A stretch of 64,000 nucleotides of DNA, from assembly GCF_041270065.1 (NCBI RefSeq), contig NZ_CP065958.1:2604001-2668000 (forward strand). Direction: 5' to 3'. Positions 16,721 to 26,994 of the stretch are shown in pieces. The notes beneath the pieces were generated by a model. It had not been told where the DNA came from, searched no databases, and saw nothing but the letters and a program-made list of their open reading frames with translations. The DNA comes from Streptomyces fradiae (GTDB lineage Bacteria > Actinomycetota > Actinomycetes > Streptomycetales > Streptomycetaceae). Position numbers and translations under genes: made by a program. The first letter of the stretch is position 1. The number at the start of each line of letters is the position of its first letter.

Positions 16721-19700
16721 ATGACCACCCCCGAATCGCAGAGCTCCATACCCGGGCGCTCGACCCCCGGGACCAGACGTGCGGCCCGTATCGCCGCCGC
16801 CGCCGGACTCGTGACCGCGCTGATCGCGAGCGGCGCCGCCCCGGTCCTGGCCGCCGACGACCCGGCGACCGGCACCCCGGCCACCTCCCCGGCGAAGACC
16901 GCCGACCCGGCCGACAAGCTCGGCGTCACCGACGCCCAGCGCCTCGACGAGGCCGAGGCCGCGCACCAGCCGAACGTCACCGTGCTCGTCGCCACCGCCC
17001 CCGGCGCGACCGAGCAGGTCGCCGGCCAGCTCGACGCCGTCCCCGGCGCCTCCGTCGGCAAGCAGGACGACAGGCTCGGCTATGTCCGCGCCACCCTGCC
17101 GACCGCGAAGGCCGACGCGGCCATCAAGGCCGCCACCAAGCTCTCCTCGGTCCAGTCGATCGACCTCCAGGCGGAGATCGAGCTCGACGACCCCACCCCG
17201 GACGCCGGCACCACCGGCGCCGTCGAGGGCACCACGGTCACCCGGACCTACCCGGCGCCCGGCAAGTACACCCCGGCGAAGAACCCGTACAACCCCTCGT
17301 ATGAGACGGGCGCGGTCGACTTCGTCAAGGAGCACCCCAAGGCCGACGGCCGCGGCGTGACCATCGGCATCCTCGACTCCGGTGTCGACCTCGGCCACCC
17401 GGCGCTGCAGAAGACCACCACCGGCGAGCGCAAGATCGTCGACTGGGTCACCGCCACCGACCCGATCACCGAGGGCGACGGCACCTGGCGCGCCCAGATC
17501 ACCCCGGTCACCGGCCCGGTCTTCACCGCGAGCAGCCAGAGCTGGAAGGCCCCCGAGGGCTCCTACAGCTTCAGCGTGTTCCGCGAGTCGGTCACCGCGG
17601 GCGGCGACCCGAAGGGCGACATCAACCGGGACGGCGACACCACCGACGTCTTCGGTCTGCTCTACGACGCCGCCGCCGGCACCGTCCGGGTCGACACCGA
17701 CCAGAACGGCGACTTCACGGACAACGCGCCGATGAAGCCGTACAAGGACGGCAACCAGGTCGGCTACTTCGGTACCGACAACCCGGCCACCCCGGTCGCC
17801 GAGAAGGTCCCGTTCGTCGTGCAGATCCGCAAGGACGTGCCGATGGACCCGCTGGGCGGCACCTGGGTCGGCAAGAAGGCCGACTTCGTCAACGTCGGTC
17901 TCGTCGAGTCCGCGCACGGCACCCACGTGGCCGGCATCACCGCCGCCAACGGCCTGTTCGGCGGGAAGATGAGCGGCGCCGCGCCCGGCGCGAAGCTCGT
18001 CTCCATGCGCGCCTGCACGTGGACCGGCGGCTGCACCAACACCGCGCTCACCGAGGGCATGATGGACCTCGTCGTGAACCGCGGCGTCGACATCGTCAAC
18101 ATGTCCATCGGCGGTCTGCCGCTGCAGAACGACGGCGACAACGTGCGCGCCCGCCTCTACACCCGGCTCATCGACGAGTACGGCGTGCAGCTGGTCATCT
18201 CGGCCGGCAACGAGGGCCCGGGCATCAACACGATCGGCGACCCCGGCCTGGCCGACAAGGTCCTCTCGGTCGGCGCGGCCGTCTCCAAGGACACCTGGGC
18301 CGCCAACTACGGCTCGGCCGTCGAGAAGAAGTACGCGATGTTCCCGTTCTCCTCGCGCGGCCCGCGTGAGGACGGCGGCTTCACGCCCACCATCACCGCG
18401 CCCGGCTCGGCCGTGAACTCCATCCCGACCTGGCTGGAGGGCCAGGGCGTGGCGGAGGCCGGCTACCCGCTGCCCGCCGGTTACGGCATGCTCAACGGCA
18501 CCTCGATGTCCTCGCCGCAGGCGGCGGGCGCGAGCGCGCTGCTGATCTCGGCCGCCAAGCAGAAGCGCATCGCGCTCTCCCCGCTCACCCTGCGCACCGC
18601 GCTCACCTCGACCGCCAAGCGCATCTCGGGCGTCGCGGCCCACGAGCAGGGCGCCGGCCTCATCGACATCGAGGAGGCCTGGGAGTCGATCAAGGACGGT
18701 GCCACCGCCCACGACTACAAGGTCGAGGCCCCGGTCGACACCGCGATCTTCCCGGCCCCGCACACCGGCACCGGTGTGTACGACCGCGAGGGCGGCCTCA
18801 AGGTCGGCCAGAAGAAGGTCTACGACGTCACCGTCACGCGCACGAGCGGCCCGAACCGGACCATCGAGCACGAGCTCGACCTCAAGTACAACGACGGCAC
18901 CTTCCGGATCCTCGGCGACGACGAGATCGACCTGCCGCTGAACAAGCCGGTCACGGTCAGGCTGGAGGCCCGCCCGCGGACCGCCGGCGTGCACAGCGTG
19001 ATCCTGGAGGCCGACGACGAGCGCACCGAGGGCGTCGACAAGCAGATCCTCGCCACCTCGGTCGTGTCGAACGACCTGGTCGCGCCGGGCTTCGGCTTCA
19101 CCGCCACCGGCACCACGCAGCGCAACAGTCACAAGTCCTACTTCGTGACCGTGCCGAAGGGCGCCAAGACCCTCGAGGTCTCGATCGGCGGGCTGAAGGA
19201 GAAGAGCCAGACCCGGTTCATCACCCAGCACCCGTACGGCGTAGCGGTGGACGACTCCGCGTCGAACCAGTGCTACCCGCACTACAACCCGGCGAACGCC
19301 TGCCGGCCCGACCTGCGCTCCTACGCCAACCCGATCCCGGGCGTCTGGGAGATCATCGTCGAGTCCCGCCGCACCTCGCCGGACCTGGACAACCCGTTCA
19401 CCCTGAACGTGTCCGTCCTCGGCGCCGACTTCGACCCGGCCGTCCAGAAGGTCGCCGAGGCGAAGATCGGCACCCCGGCCGCCGTGCAGTGGAAGGTCGG
19501 CAACGGCTTCGCCGCGATCGACGGGCACCTCAAGGGCGGCTCGCTCGGCTCGCAGAAGTCCGAGCGCCCGACCATCCAGCACCACGAGCAGCAGACCCGC
19601 ACCGTCACCATCGGTGAGGGCGTGGAGCGCCTCGACATCGCCATCGGCAACACCTCCGACCTGGCCGCCGACCTCGACCTCACGGTCACGCTCGACGGCA

Positions 19701-20050
19701 AGCAGGTCGGCCAGTCCGCCGACGGCGACTCCGAGGAGGCCGTGACCCTGCTCAAGCCCGCCCCCGGCACGTACACCGTCGTCATCGACGGCTACTCCGT
19801 GCAGGCGGCCGGCGGCACCGCCTACGACTACAAGGACGTGTACTACTCGTCCGCGCTCGGCACCGTGAAGGTCGACGAGTCGAAGCCGGTCCAGCTCGCC
19901 AACGGCGGCTCGGCGGACGTCTCCGCCGAGGTCGTCGTGAACGCCGCCGCGCCCGAGGGCCGGCAGTTCTTCGGCGAGGTGCAGCTGGTGAACGCGCGGG
20001 GCACCGCCGCAGGCACCGGCAGCGTGGTGATCGAGAAGGTCACCCCGTAG
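16721..20050 (+). CDS. Secreted subtilisin-like serine protease (S8), 1109 aa
   Basis: Large exported peptidase. The N-terminus has a signal-type segment (RIAAAAGLVTALIASGAAPV, Ala cleavage site), then an inhibitor-type prodomain (NVTVLVATAPGATEQVAGQL to about residue 155). The catalytic triad is D219 (GILDSGVD), H399 (SAHGTHVAGI) and S595 (GTSMSSPQAAG). The ~180-residue insertion between D and H carries DINRDGDTTD and DTDQNGDFTD segments that look like calcium-binding loops. The C-terminal ~450 residues form beta-rich domains, including a PPC-like part (TVTIGEGVERLDIAIGNTSDLAADLDLTV in sections). It acts extracellularly, probably in protein scavenging. A strong terminator follows. Confidence 0.93.
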   Translation: MTTPESQSSIPGRSTPGTRRAARIAAAAGLVTALIASGAAPVLAADDPATGTPATSPAKTADPADKLGVTDAQRLDEAEAAHQPNVTVLVATAPGATEQVAGQLDAVPGASVGKQDDRLGYVRATLPTAKADAAIKAATKLSSVQSIDLQAEIELDDPTPDAGTTGAVEGTTVTRTYPAPGKYTPAKNPYNPSYETGAVDFVKEHPKADGRGVTIGILDSGVDLGHPALQKTTTGERKIVDWVTATDPITEGDGTWRAQITPVTGPVFTASSQSWKAPEGSYSFSVFRESVTAGGDPKGDINRDGDTTDVFGLLYDAAAGTVRVDTDQNGDFTDNAPMKPYKDGNQVGYFGTDNPATPVAEKVPFVVQIRKDVPMDPLGGTWVGKKADFVNVGLVESAHGTHVAGITAANGLFGGKMSGAAPGAKLVSMRACTWTGGCTNTALTEGMMDLVVNRGVDIVNMSIGGLPLQNDGDNVRARLYTRLIDEYGVQLVISAGNEGPGINTIGDPGLADKVLSVGAAVSKDTWAANYGSAVEKKYAMFPFSSRGPREDGGFTPTITAPGSAVNSIPTWLEGQGVAEAGYPLPAGYGMLNGTSMSSPQAAGASALLISAAKQKRIALSPLTLRTALTSTAKRISGVAAHEQGAGLIDIEEAWESIKDGATAHDYKVEAPVDTAIFPAPHTGTGVYDREGGLKVGQKKVYDVTVTRTSGPNRTIEHELDLKYNDGTFRILGDDEIDLPLNKPVTVRLEARPRTAGVHSVILEADDERTEGVDKQILATSVVSNDLVAPGFGFTATGTTQRNSHKSYFVTVPKGAKTLEVSIGGLKEKSQTRFITQHPYGVAVDDSASNQCYPHYNPANACRPDLRSYANPIPGVWEIIVESRRTSPDLDNPFTLNVSVLGADFDPAVQKVAEAKIGTPAAVQWKVGNGFAAIDGHLKGGSLGSQKSERPTIQHHEQQTRTVTIGEGVERLDIAIGNTSDLAADLDLTVTLDGKQVGQSADGDSEEAVTLLKPAPGTYTVVIDGYSVQAAGGTAYDYKDVYYSSALGTVKVDESKPVQLANGGSADVSAEVVVNAAAPEGRQFFGEVQLVNARGTAAGTGSVVIEKVTP

Positions 20051-20068
20051 CATCCACGGGAGTACGAG

Positions 20069-20098
20069 GGGGTGGGCACCGGAACCGGTGCCCACCCC
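20069..20098 (+). terminator. Terminator after the S8 protease gene
   Basis: Perfect arms GGGGTGGGCACCGG (20069-20082) and CCGGTGCCCACCCC (20085-20098) form a GC-rich hairpin followed by TTC. Confidence 0.85.
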
Positions 20099-20131
20099 TT
20101 CGCCGTCCCCCCGCATGTGACCGTCCCGTGA

Positions 20132-21244
<1,113 letters not shown>

Positions 21245-21258
21245 TCCCCGCCGTACGG

Positions 21259-21297
21259 AGGAACGGCGGTCACCGGTGACGGTGGCCGCCGTTCCTT
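21259..21297 (+). terminator. Terminator after asd
   Basis: GGAACGGCGG (21260-21269) pairs with CCGCCGTTCC (21286-21295), flanked by A/T pairs and TTCTT. The loop itself contains the small palindrome TCACCGGTGA. Confidence 0.82.
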
Positions 21298-21385
21298 CTT
21301 GTTCGCCCTGGGAAATGTGCCGTGCGCCTCCCGCTCACCCCGTGGAAGGATGGCCCAAACGTCACGAAACCGAGGAGTTGACCGG

Positions 21386-23962
21386 GTGCCTGGTACGAAC
21401 CTGACCCGTGAAGAGGCTCAGCAGCGGGCGAAGCTGCTGTCCGTGGACGCGTACGAGGTCGACCTCGACCTCACGGGTGCGCAGGAGGGCGGCACCTACC
21501 GGTCCGTCACCACCGTCCGCTTCGATTCCGCCGCGGAGAACGCGGAGACCTTCATCGACCTCGTCGCGCCCGCCGTGCACGAGGTCGTGCTGAACGGGCA
21601 CGCCCTCGACGTGGCCGCGGTCTTCCGGGACTCGCGGATCGCGCTGCCGCACCTGAAGCAGGGCCGCAACGAGCTGAAGGTCGTCGCCGACTGCGCGTAC
21701 ACCAACACGGGTGAGGGCCTGCACCGCTTCGTCGACCCGGTCGACGGGCAGGCGTATCTCTACACCCAGTTCGAGGTGCCGGACGCCCGCCGGGTCTTCG
21801 CCTCCTTCGAGCAGCCCGACCTGAAGGCCACCTTCCAGTTCACCGTGAAGGCGCCCGAGGGCTGGAGCGTGATCTCCAACTCGCCCACCCCGGAGCCGAA
21901 GGACGGCGTGTGGGAGTTCGCGCCGACCCCGCGCATCTCCTCGTACATCACCGCGCTGATCGTCGGCCCGTACCACGCGGTGCACTCGTCGTACGAGGGC
22001 GCCGACGGCCAGGTCGTGCCGCTCGGCATCTACTGCCGTCCGTCGCTCGCCGAGTTCCTGGACGCGGAGCACATCTTCGACGTGACCCGGCAGGGCTTCA
22101 CCTGGTTCCAGGAGAAGTTCGACTACGCGTACCCGTTCGCCAAGTACGACCAGCTCTTCGTGCCGGAGTTCAACGCCGGCGCCATGGAGAACGCGGGCGC
22201 GGTCACCATCCGCGACCAGTACGTCTTCCGCTCCAAGGTGACGGACGCGGCCTACGAGCGGCGCGCCGAGACCATCCTCCACGAGCTGGCCCACATGTGG
22301 TTCGGCGACCTGGTCACCATGGAGTGGTGGAACGACCTGTGGCTGAACGAGTCGTTCGCCACCTTCACCTCGGTCGCCTGCCAGGCCTCCGTCGAGGGCA
22401 CCCGCTGGCCGAACGCCTGGACCACCTTCGCCAACGCGGAGAAGACCTGGGCCTACCGTCAGGACCAGCTGCCGTCCACGCACCCGATCATGGCGGACAT
22501 CAACGACCTGGAGGACGTGCTCGTCAACTTCGACGGCATCACCTACGCCAAGGGCGCCTCCGTCCTGAAGCAGCTGGTGGCGTACGTCGGGCAGGACGAG
22601 TTCTTCCAGGGCGTGCAGGCGTACTTCAAGCGCCACGCGTTCGGCAACACCCGCCTCGCCGACCTGCTCGGCGCCCTTGAGGAGACCTCCGGGCGTGACC
22701 TGAAGGCCTGGTCGAAGGCGTGGCTGGAGACCGCGGGCATCAACATCCTGCGTCCCGAGATCGAGACCGACGAGAACGGCGCGATCACCTCCTTCGCCGT
22801 CCGCCAGGAGGCCCCGGCGCTGCCCGCCGGCGCCAAGGGCGAGGCCGTGCTCCGTCCGCACCGGATCGCGATCGGCCTGTACGACCTCGACGCGGCCGGC
22901 AAGCTGGTGCGCACCGAGCGCCTGGAGCTGGACATCGACGCGGCCGAGCTGACGCCGGTCCCGCAGCTCGCCGGCAAGCAGCGCCCGGCCGTGGTGCTGC
23001 TGAACGACGACGACCTGTCGTACGCCAAGGTCCGCCTCGACGAGGTGTCCCTGAAGAACGTCACCGCGCATCTCGGCGACTTCACCGAGTCGCTGCCGCG
23101 CGCGCTGTGCTGGGCCTCCGCCTGGGACATGACCCGGGACGGCGAGCTCGCCACCCGCGACTACCTGGACCTGGTGCTCTCCGGCATCACCAAGGAGACC
23201 GACATCGGCGTCGTGCAGTCGCTGCAGGGCCAGGTGAAGGTGGCCCTCGACCTGTACGCGGCGCCGGAGTGGCGCGCCGAGGGCCTGGCCCGCTGGGGTA
23301 CGGCCGCGCAGCAGCAGCTGCGGGCGGCGGCCCCGGGCAGCGACCACCAGCTGGCGTGGGCGCGGGCCTTCGCGGCGACCGCCCGTGAGGACGTCGAGCT
23401 CGGCCTGCTCGCGGCGCTGCTCGACGGCGGCGAGACGATCGAGGGCCTGGCGGTGGACGCCGAGCTGCGCTGGGCGTTCGTGCAGCGGCTCGCGGCGGCC
23501 GGCCGCTTCGAGGAGGCCGAGATCGCGGCCGAGCTGGAGCGCGACAAGACGGCCGCGGGCGAGCGCCACGCCGCCACGGCCCGCGCGGCCCGCCCGACGG
23601 AGGCCGCCAAGGCCGAGGCCTGGGCCTCGGTCGTGGAGTCCGACACGCTGGCGAACGCGGTGCAGGAGGCGGTGATCGGCGGCTTCGTCCAGGCCGACCA
23701 GCGCGAGCTGCTCGCCCCGTACACGGAGAAGTACTTCTCGTCGATCAAGCACGTCTCCGAGACCCGCAGCCACGAGATGGTTCAGCAGATCGTGGTCGGC
23801 CTCTACCCGACGCTCCAGGTGTCGCAGGCGACCCTGGACGCCACGGACGCCTGGATCGCGGCGAACGACCCGGCCCCGGCGCTGCGCCGGCTTGTGACCG
23901 AGTGCCGTGCGGGCGTCGAGCGCGCCCTGAAGGCGCAGGCGGCGGACGCGGCGGCGGCCTGA
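21386..23962 (+). CDS. pepN: Aminopeptidase N (M1 family), copy 2
   Basis: 858-residue cytoplasmic zinc aminopeptidase, paralogous along its whole length to the gene at 8971. GAMEN is at 265-269 and the zinc site HELAHMWFGD has H299, H303 and E322. The GTG start has GAGGAG 8 bases upstream. The two copies differ around the active site (FNAGAMENAGAVT against YNLGAMENPGMVT; EWWNDLWLNESFAT against VWWDDLWLKESFAD), so they may prefer different residues. It has its own upstream and downstream terminators and is therefore monocistronic. Confidence 0.96.
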   Translation: MPGTNLTREEAQQRAKLLSVDAYEVDLDLTGAQEGGTYRSVTTVRFDSAAENAETFIDLVAPAVHEVVLNGHALDVAAVFRDSRIALPHLKQGRNELKVVADCAYTNTGEGLHRFVDPVDGQAYLYTQFEVPDARRVFASFEQPDLKATFQFTVKAPEGWSVISNSPTPEPKDGVWEFAPTPRISSYITALIVGPYHAVHSSYEGADGQVVPLGIYCRPSLAEFLDAEHIFDVTRQGFTWFQEKFDYAYPFAKYDQLFVPEFNAGAMENAGAVTIRDQYVFRSKVTDAAYERRAETILHELAHMWFGDLVTMEWWNDLWLNESFATFTSVACQASVEGTRWPNAWTTFANAEKTWAYRQDQLPSTHPIMADINDLEDVLVNFDGITYAKGASVLKQLVAYVGQDEFFQGVQAYFKRHAFGNTRLADLLGALEETSGRDLKAWSKAWLETAGINILRPEIETDENGAITSFAVRQEAPALPAGAKGEAVLRPHRIAIGLYDLDAAGKLVRTERLELDIDAAELTPVPQLAGKQRPAVVLLNDDDLSYAKVRLDEVSLKNVTAHLGDFTESLPRALCWASAWDMTRDGELATRDYLDLVLSGITKETDIGVVQSLQGQVKVALDLYAAPEWRAEGLARWGTAAQQQLRAAAPGSDHQLAWARAFAATAREDVELGLLAALLDGGETIEGLAVDAELRWAFVQRLAAAGRFEEAEIAAELERDKTAAGERHAATARAARPTEAAKAEAWASVVESDTLANAVQEAVIGGFVQADQRELLAPYTEKYFSSIKHVSETRSHEMVQQIVVGLYPTLQVSQATLDATDAWIAANDPAPALRRLVTECRAGVERALKAQAADAAAA

Positions 23963-23983
23963 CGGCCGTAGCTCCTCCTCGGT

Positions 23984-24019
23984 GAAGGGCCCCGGACCGG
24001 TGTCGGTCCGGGGCCCTTC
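23984..24019. terminator. Strong terminator between convergent genes
   Basis: A 15-bp perfect stem (arms 23984-23998 and 24005-24019, loop GGTGTC) is followed by CCCGTTT. It serves pepN copy 2 and probably the convergent gene ending at 24033. Confidence 0.9.
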
Positions 24020-24032
24020 CCGTTTCAGCGGC

Positions 24033-25736
24033 TCAGCCGAGGTTCGTGAGCCACTGCCAGCCGCCGGTGCCGATCGTCGTCGGGGTGCCGAGGCCGGTCG
24101 CCGTGCCCGGGAGGAACTCCAGGTTCTCGGCGGTGCCCGCGGTACGGGTGGTCCACAGGTCCGGCAGGCCGTCGCCGGTCACGTCGCCGGCCGAGACGGC
24201 GAGGCGCCGGTCGGCGACGGTCCAGGGGCCGCCGGTCAGGGCGACAGGGGCGGCGAGCGCGGTCGCTCCCTGGCTCGCGTACTGCTTGATCGCGCCGGTG
24301 GCCCGGTCGCGGCCCCACACGTCGGCCCTGCCGTCGCCGGTGACGTCGCCGGGCAGGATCACGTCGTGGCCGGCCCACTCGGGGCCGCCGATGTTCAGCG
24401 CGGCCTTGGCGGCGAAGGTCGGCTTGCCGTCGACGGCGGCGCCGCCGCGGTGCAGCCAGAGGCCGGTCGCGCTGCGGGCGAGGACGTCGGGGAGGCCGTC
24501 GCCGTCCACGTCGCCGGCGGCGAGCGGGGTGGCGTCGCTCCAGCCGGTGGGGCGGCCGCCCATGGCGACGCGGGTGCCGAGCTCGCCGCTGCCGGCGTTC
24601 GGGTAGACCCAGAGGGTGTCGCCGATCCGGGCGAGCAGATCCTCGCGGCCGTCTCCGGTCCAGTCGCCGCGGTGGCTGACGGCGGCGCCGGCCCAGCCGC
24701 CGGTGCCGATCTGGCGCATGCCGGCGAGGGTGCCGCCGCCGGTGCCGGAGTAGAGGCGCAGATTGCCGTCGTCCTTCACGGCGACGAAGTCGGGCCGGGC
24801 GTCGCCGGTGAGGTCGCCGTCGGTGCCGCTGCCGGGCCGGGGCTCGGGGTAGGCGGCGGCGCGCAGGAGCAGGTGGTCGGAGAGCGGGGCGGCGGGCGCC
24901 GGTTCGGGTTCGAGGGCGTCGGCGCGGACCGTGTGGAAGTCACGGGCGCTGAGGAAGACGTGGTCGAACTTCTTGCCGGTGTACGTGGTGGGCTCGCCGG
25001 AGCGGCACTCGGTGGCGCCGGCGTCGCGGCAGGCCTGGGTGAACCACTCCTGGTCGTTCTCGTCGGCCTCGGCGAACGGCCCGGTGCCGGGCAGCCCGGC
25101 CCGTATCGGGTCCAGGGCCGGGTAGTCGGGGCCCGCGTTGAGGTCGCCGCCGAGGATGACGGGGAGCCCGGCGGCCCAGGTGTCGACCTTGGCCATGACC
25201 TGGGAGGAGCCGTTGTCGGGCTGGATGTACTGGGCGAGGTGGGTGTTGCAGAGGAGCGTGGTGCGCCCGTCGATCGGTCCGCGGGCGCACAGCACCGCCC
25301 GGCCCTCCTCGCCCGCCGGGACGGTGAGGTTGGCGGCGTAGCGGTCGACGGCCGGCGCCTTGACGAAGACGCCGAGGCCGAAGCGCTTGTCGGTGGACCA
25401 CTTGCCGCAGCCGGAGACGTCGTTGACGGTCGAGGTCCACACGCCGGTGTAGCCGGGCAGGGCGTCGCGCAGCGCGGCCCACTGGCCGAAGCACAGCTCC
25501 TGGAGGAACAGCGCGTCGGTGTCCCAGGCGAGCGTCTGGTCCTTGACCTTGGCGGTCCAGGTGGGCAGGTCGAGCGCGCTCTGGCAGGTGTAGCCGCCGC
25601 AGACGTTGTACGAGAGGGTGCGCACCGACGGCGCGGTGCCGGGGTCCACCGTGTCGGCGGCGGCCTGCGCCGCGGTCGGCAGGACCGCGGCGGCCAGCAG
25701 CGCGAGCACGGTGACGGCTCTGTGGAGGATTCTCAT
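24033..25736 (-). CDS. Secreted endonuclease/exonuclease/phosphatase-family protein with FG-GAP repeats
   Basis: 567 residues from ATG 25736, which begins a clear signal peptide (MRILHRAVTVLALLAAAVLP, cleavage at AQA). Residues ~35-285 form an EEP (DNase I-like) domain with FLQELCFGQW, NTHLAQY, GGDLNAGPDYPAL, KFDHVFLS and LSDH. These carry the metal-binding Glu, the catalytic His and Asp pair. Residues ~300-567 hold five FG-GAP/VCBS-like repeats, each with a D-x-T/D-G-D-x-x-x-D loop (DLTGDARPD, DWTGDGRED, DVDGDGLPD, DVTGDGRAD, DVTGDGLPD) that probably binds calcium. The substrate may be extracellular DNA, a phospholipid or another phosphodiester. Confidence 0.9.
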   Translation of the reverse strand: MRILHRAVTVLALLAAAVLPTAAQAAADTVDPGTAPSVRTLSYNVCGGYTCQSALDLPTWTAKVKDQTLAWDTDALFLQELCFGQWAALRDALPGYTGVWTSTVNDVSGCGKWSTDKRFGLGVFVKAPAVDRYAANLTVPAGEEGRAVLCARGPIDGRTTLLCNTHLAQYIQPDNGSSQVMAKVDTWAAGLPVILGGDLNAGPDYPALDPIRAGLPGTGPFAEADENDQEWFTQACRDAGATECRSGEPTTYTGKKFDHVFLSARDFHTVRADALEPEPAPAAPLSDHLLLRAAAYPEPRPGSGTDGDLTGDARPDFVAVKDDGNLRLYSGTGGGTLAGMRQIGTGGWAGAAVSHRGDWTGDGREDLLARIGDTLWVYPNAGSGELGTRVAMGGRPTGWSDATPLAAGDVDGDGLPDVLARSATGLWLHRGGAAVDGKPTFAAKAALNIGGPEWAGHDVILPGDVTGDGRADVWGRDRATGAIKQYASQGATALAAPVALTGGPWTVADRRLAVSAGDVTGDGLPDLWTTRTAGTAENLEFLPGTATGLGTPTTIGTGGWQWLTNLG

Positions 25737-25783
25737 GTCCGCAGAGCGTAGTGATCGTTTTCCGTGCGTCGACGGGGAGCTCG

Positions 25784-26929
25784 TCAGTCGGTCAGGCGGG
25801 CGTACCGCGCGCGCAGTTCGGCGGCGCCGTCCTCGGTGAGGCTGCCGTGCAGACGCATCCGGGCGACGCCGCCGTCCGGGAAGGCGTCCAGGCGCACATG
25901 GGTGACCACGGCCCGGGCGGCGAGCGTGAAGCGGTGCAGGGTGTCGGGCTGGAGGCGGGTGCGCGGGATGATCTCGAACCACTCTGCGCCGTCTTCGGGA
26001 CCGCCGTTGCGGCCCTGGAGGGAGATCCAGCCCGCCGAGTTGCCCTTGAGGTAGGCGGTGTCGATCTCGACGGCGCGGACGGCGCCCTGGGCGGCGAGCC
26101 GGAAGCGCACCCAGTCGTTGGTGCCGCGGACCCGGCGGCGGCGGTTCTCCCAGCCGTCGTCCATCTTGCGCGAGGTGCCGGGCAGGATGATCTGGGTGGG
26201 CGAGGAGTAGAACTTGTCGGAGGCGTCCTCGTAGGAGCCGCCGTTGAGCACCGAGATCAGGTCGAGGGTGCCGAGGACGTCCAGCCACTCGGGGTCCGGG
26301 ACCACCTCGCCGTGCACGCGGAGGCGGGCGATGCCGCCGTCGGGGTGCTGGCACAGGCGCAGGTGGGTGTAGCGGCGCTCGGCGGTGATCGCGAAGCCGT
26401 TGGCGGCGTGGCCGCGCACCGGGGTGGGCGGCACGAGCTCCTCCCACTTGGCCTCCAGAAGCTCCTCCGGGCTGGGGGTTCCCTCGACGGCGGCGGCCTG
26501 GATGCTCACCTTCTGCGGGTAGTTGCCGCGGAAGTGGGCGGTGTCGACGATGATGCCGCGGATGACGCCGGGGGCGCCGAGGCGGACGATCGCCCAGTCG
26601 TGGTCCTCGGGCGCCGGGAACGGGTGGTCGGCGTCGGCGCCGCGGCGGCGCCGGGTCTCCCAGCCGTCCATGATCTTGCCCTTGTGGCCGAAGTGCTCGG
26701 GGTCGAACACGGCCCGCTCGCGGACGAGCAGGTTCTCCCGCTCGGCGAAGAACTCGTCGTTGGCGGCCACGACACCGGCGCCGAGGCGCCGGTCGGCGAG
26801 GTCGACGAGCTCGGTGAAGGGGAAGTCACCGGTGCGGTAGTCGGCGTACGGGTCGCCGCCGGCGTACGGCGCGGCGTCGTTGGCGTGCGGGTCCTGGTCC
26901 TGGATCGGGTCGTTCGCGTCGAGGCTCAT
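25784..26929 (-). CDS. alc: Allantoicase
   Basis: Hydrolyses allantoate to ureidoglycolate and urea in purine (urate) degradation. 381 residues from ATG 26929; an ATG at 26953 is also in frame, but the spacing of the shared upstream motif favours 26929. The two homologous halves of the family are visible: GKIMDGWETRRRRG with DWAIVRLGAPGVIRGIIVDT, and RKMDDGWENRRRRV with DWVRFRLAAQGAVRAVEIDT. Allantoinase is not adjacent. A LysR regulator lies 65 bases upstream on the same strand. Confidence 0.94.
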   Translation of the reverse strand: MSLDANDPIQDQDPHANDAAPYAGGDPYADYRTGDFPFTELVDLADRRLGAGVVAANDEFFAERENLLVRERAVFDPEHFGHKGKIMDGWETRRRRGADADHPFPAPEDHDWAIVRLGAPGVIRGIIVDTAHFRGNYPQKVSIQAAAVEGTPSPEELLEAKWEELVPPTPVRGHAANGFAITAERRYTHLRLCQHPDGGIARLRVHGEVVPDPEWLDVLGTLDLISVLNGGSYEDASDKFYSSPTQIILPGTSRKMDDGWENRRRRVRGTNDWVRFRLAAQGAVRAVEIDTAYLKGNSAGWISLQGRNGGPEDGAEWFEIIPRTRLQPDTLHRFTLAARAVVTHVRLDAFPDGGVARMRLHGSLTEDGAAELRARYARLTD

Positions 26930-26957
26930 GCTTCGACTGTGCCGCCGGAGCATGACT

Positions 26958-26985
26958 CAGGTCCATCGAATGTTTTCGACAGGTC
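26958..26985 (-). promoter_or_regulatory. Putative LysR-type site before allantoicase
   Basis: Contains CAGGTCCATCGAA (26958-26970), identical to 28948-28960 before the EamA gene. The spacing is also matched: 28 bases to the start codon here and 29 there. TCGAA-N4-TTCGA (26966-26979) forms an inverted repeat, and CAGGTC recurs at 26980-26985. Confidence 0.45.
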
Positions 26986-26994
26986 TTTGTAGTG

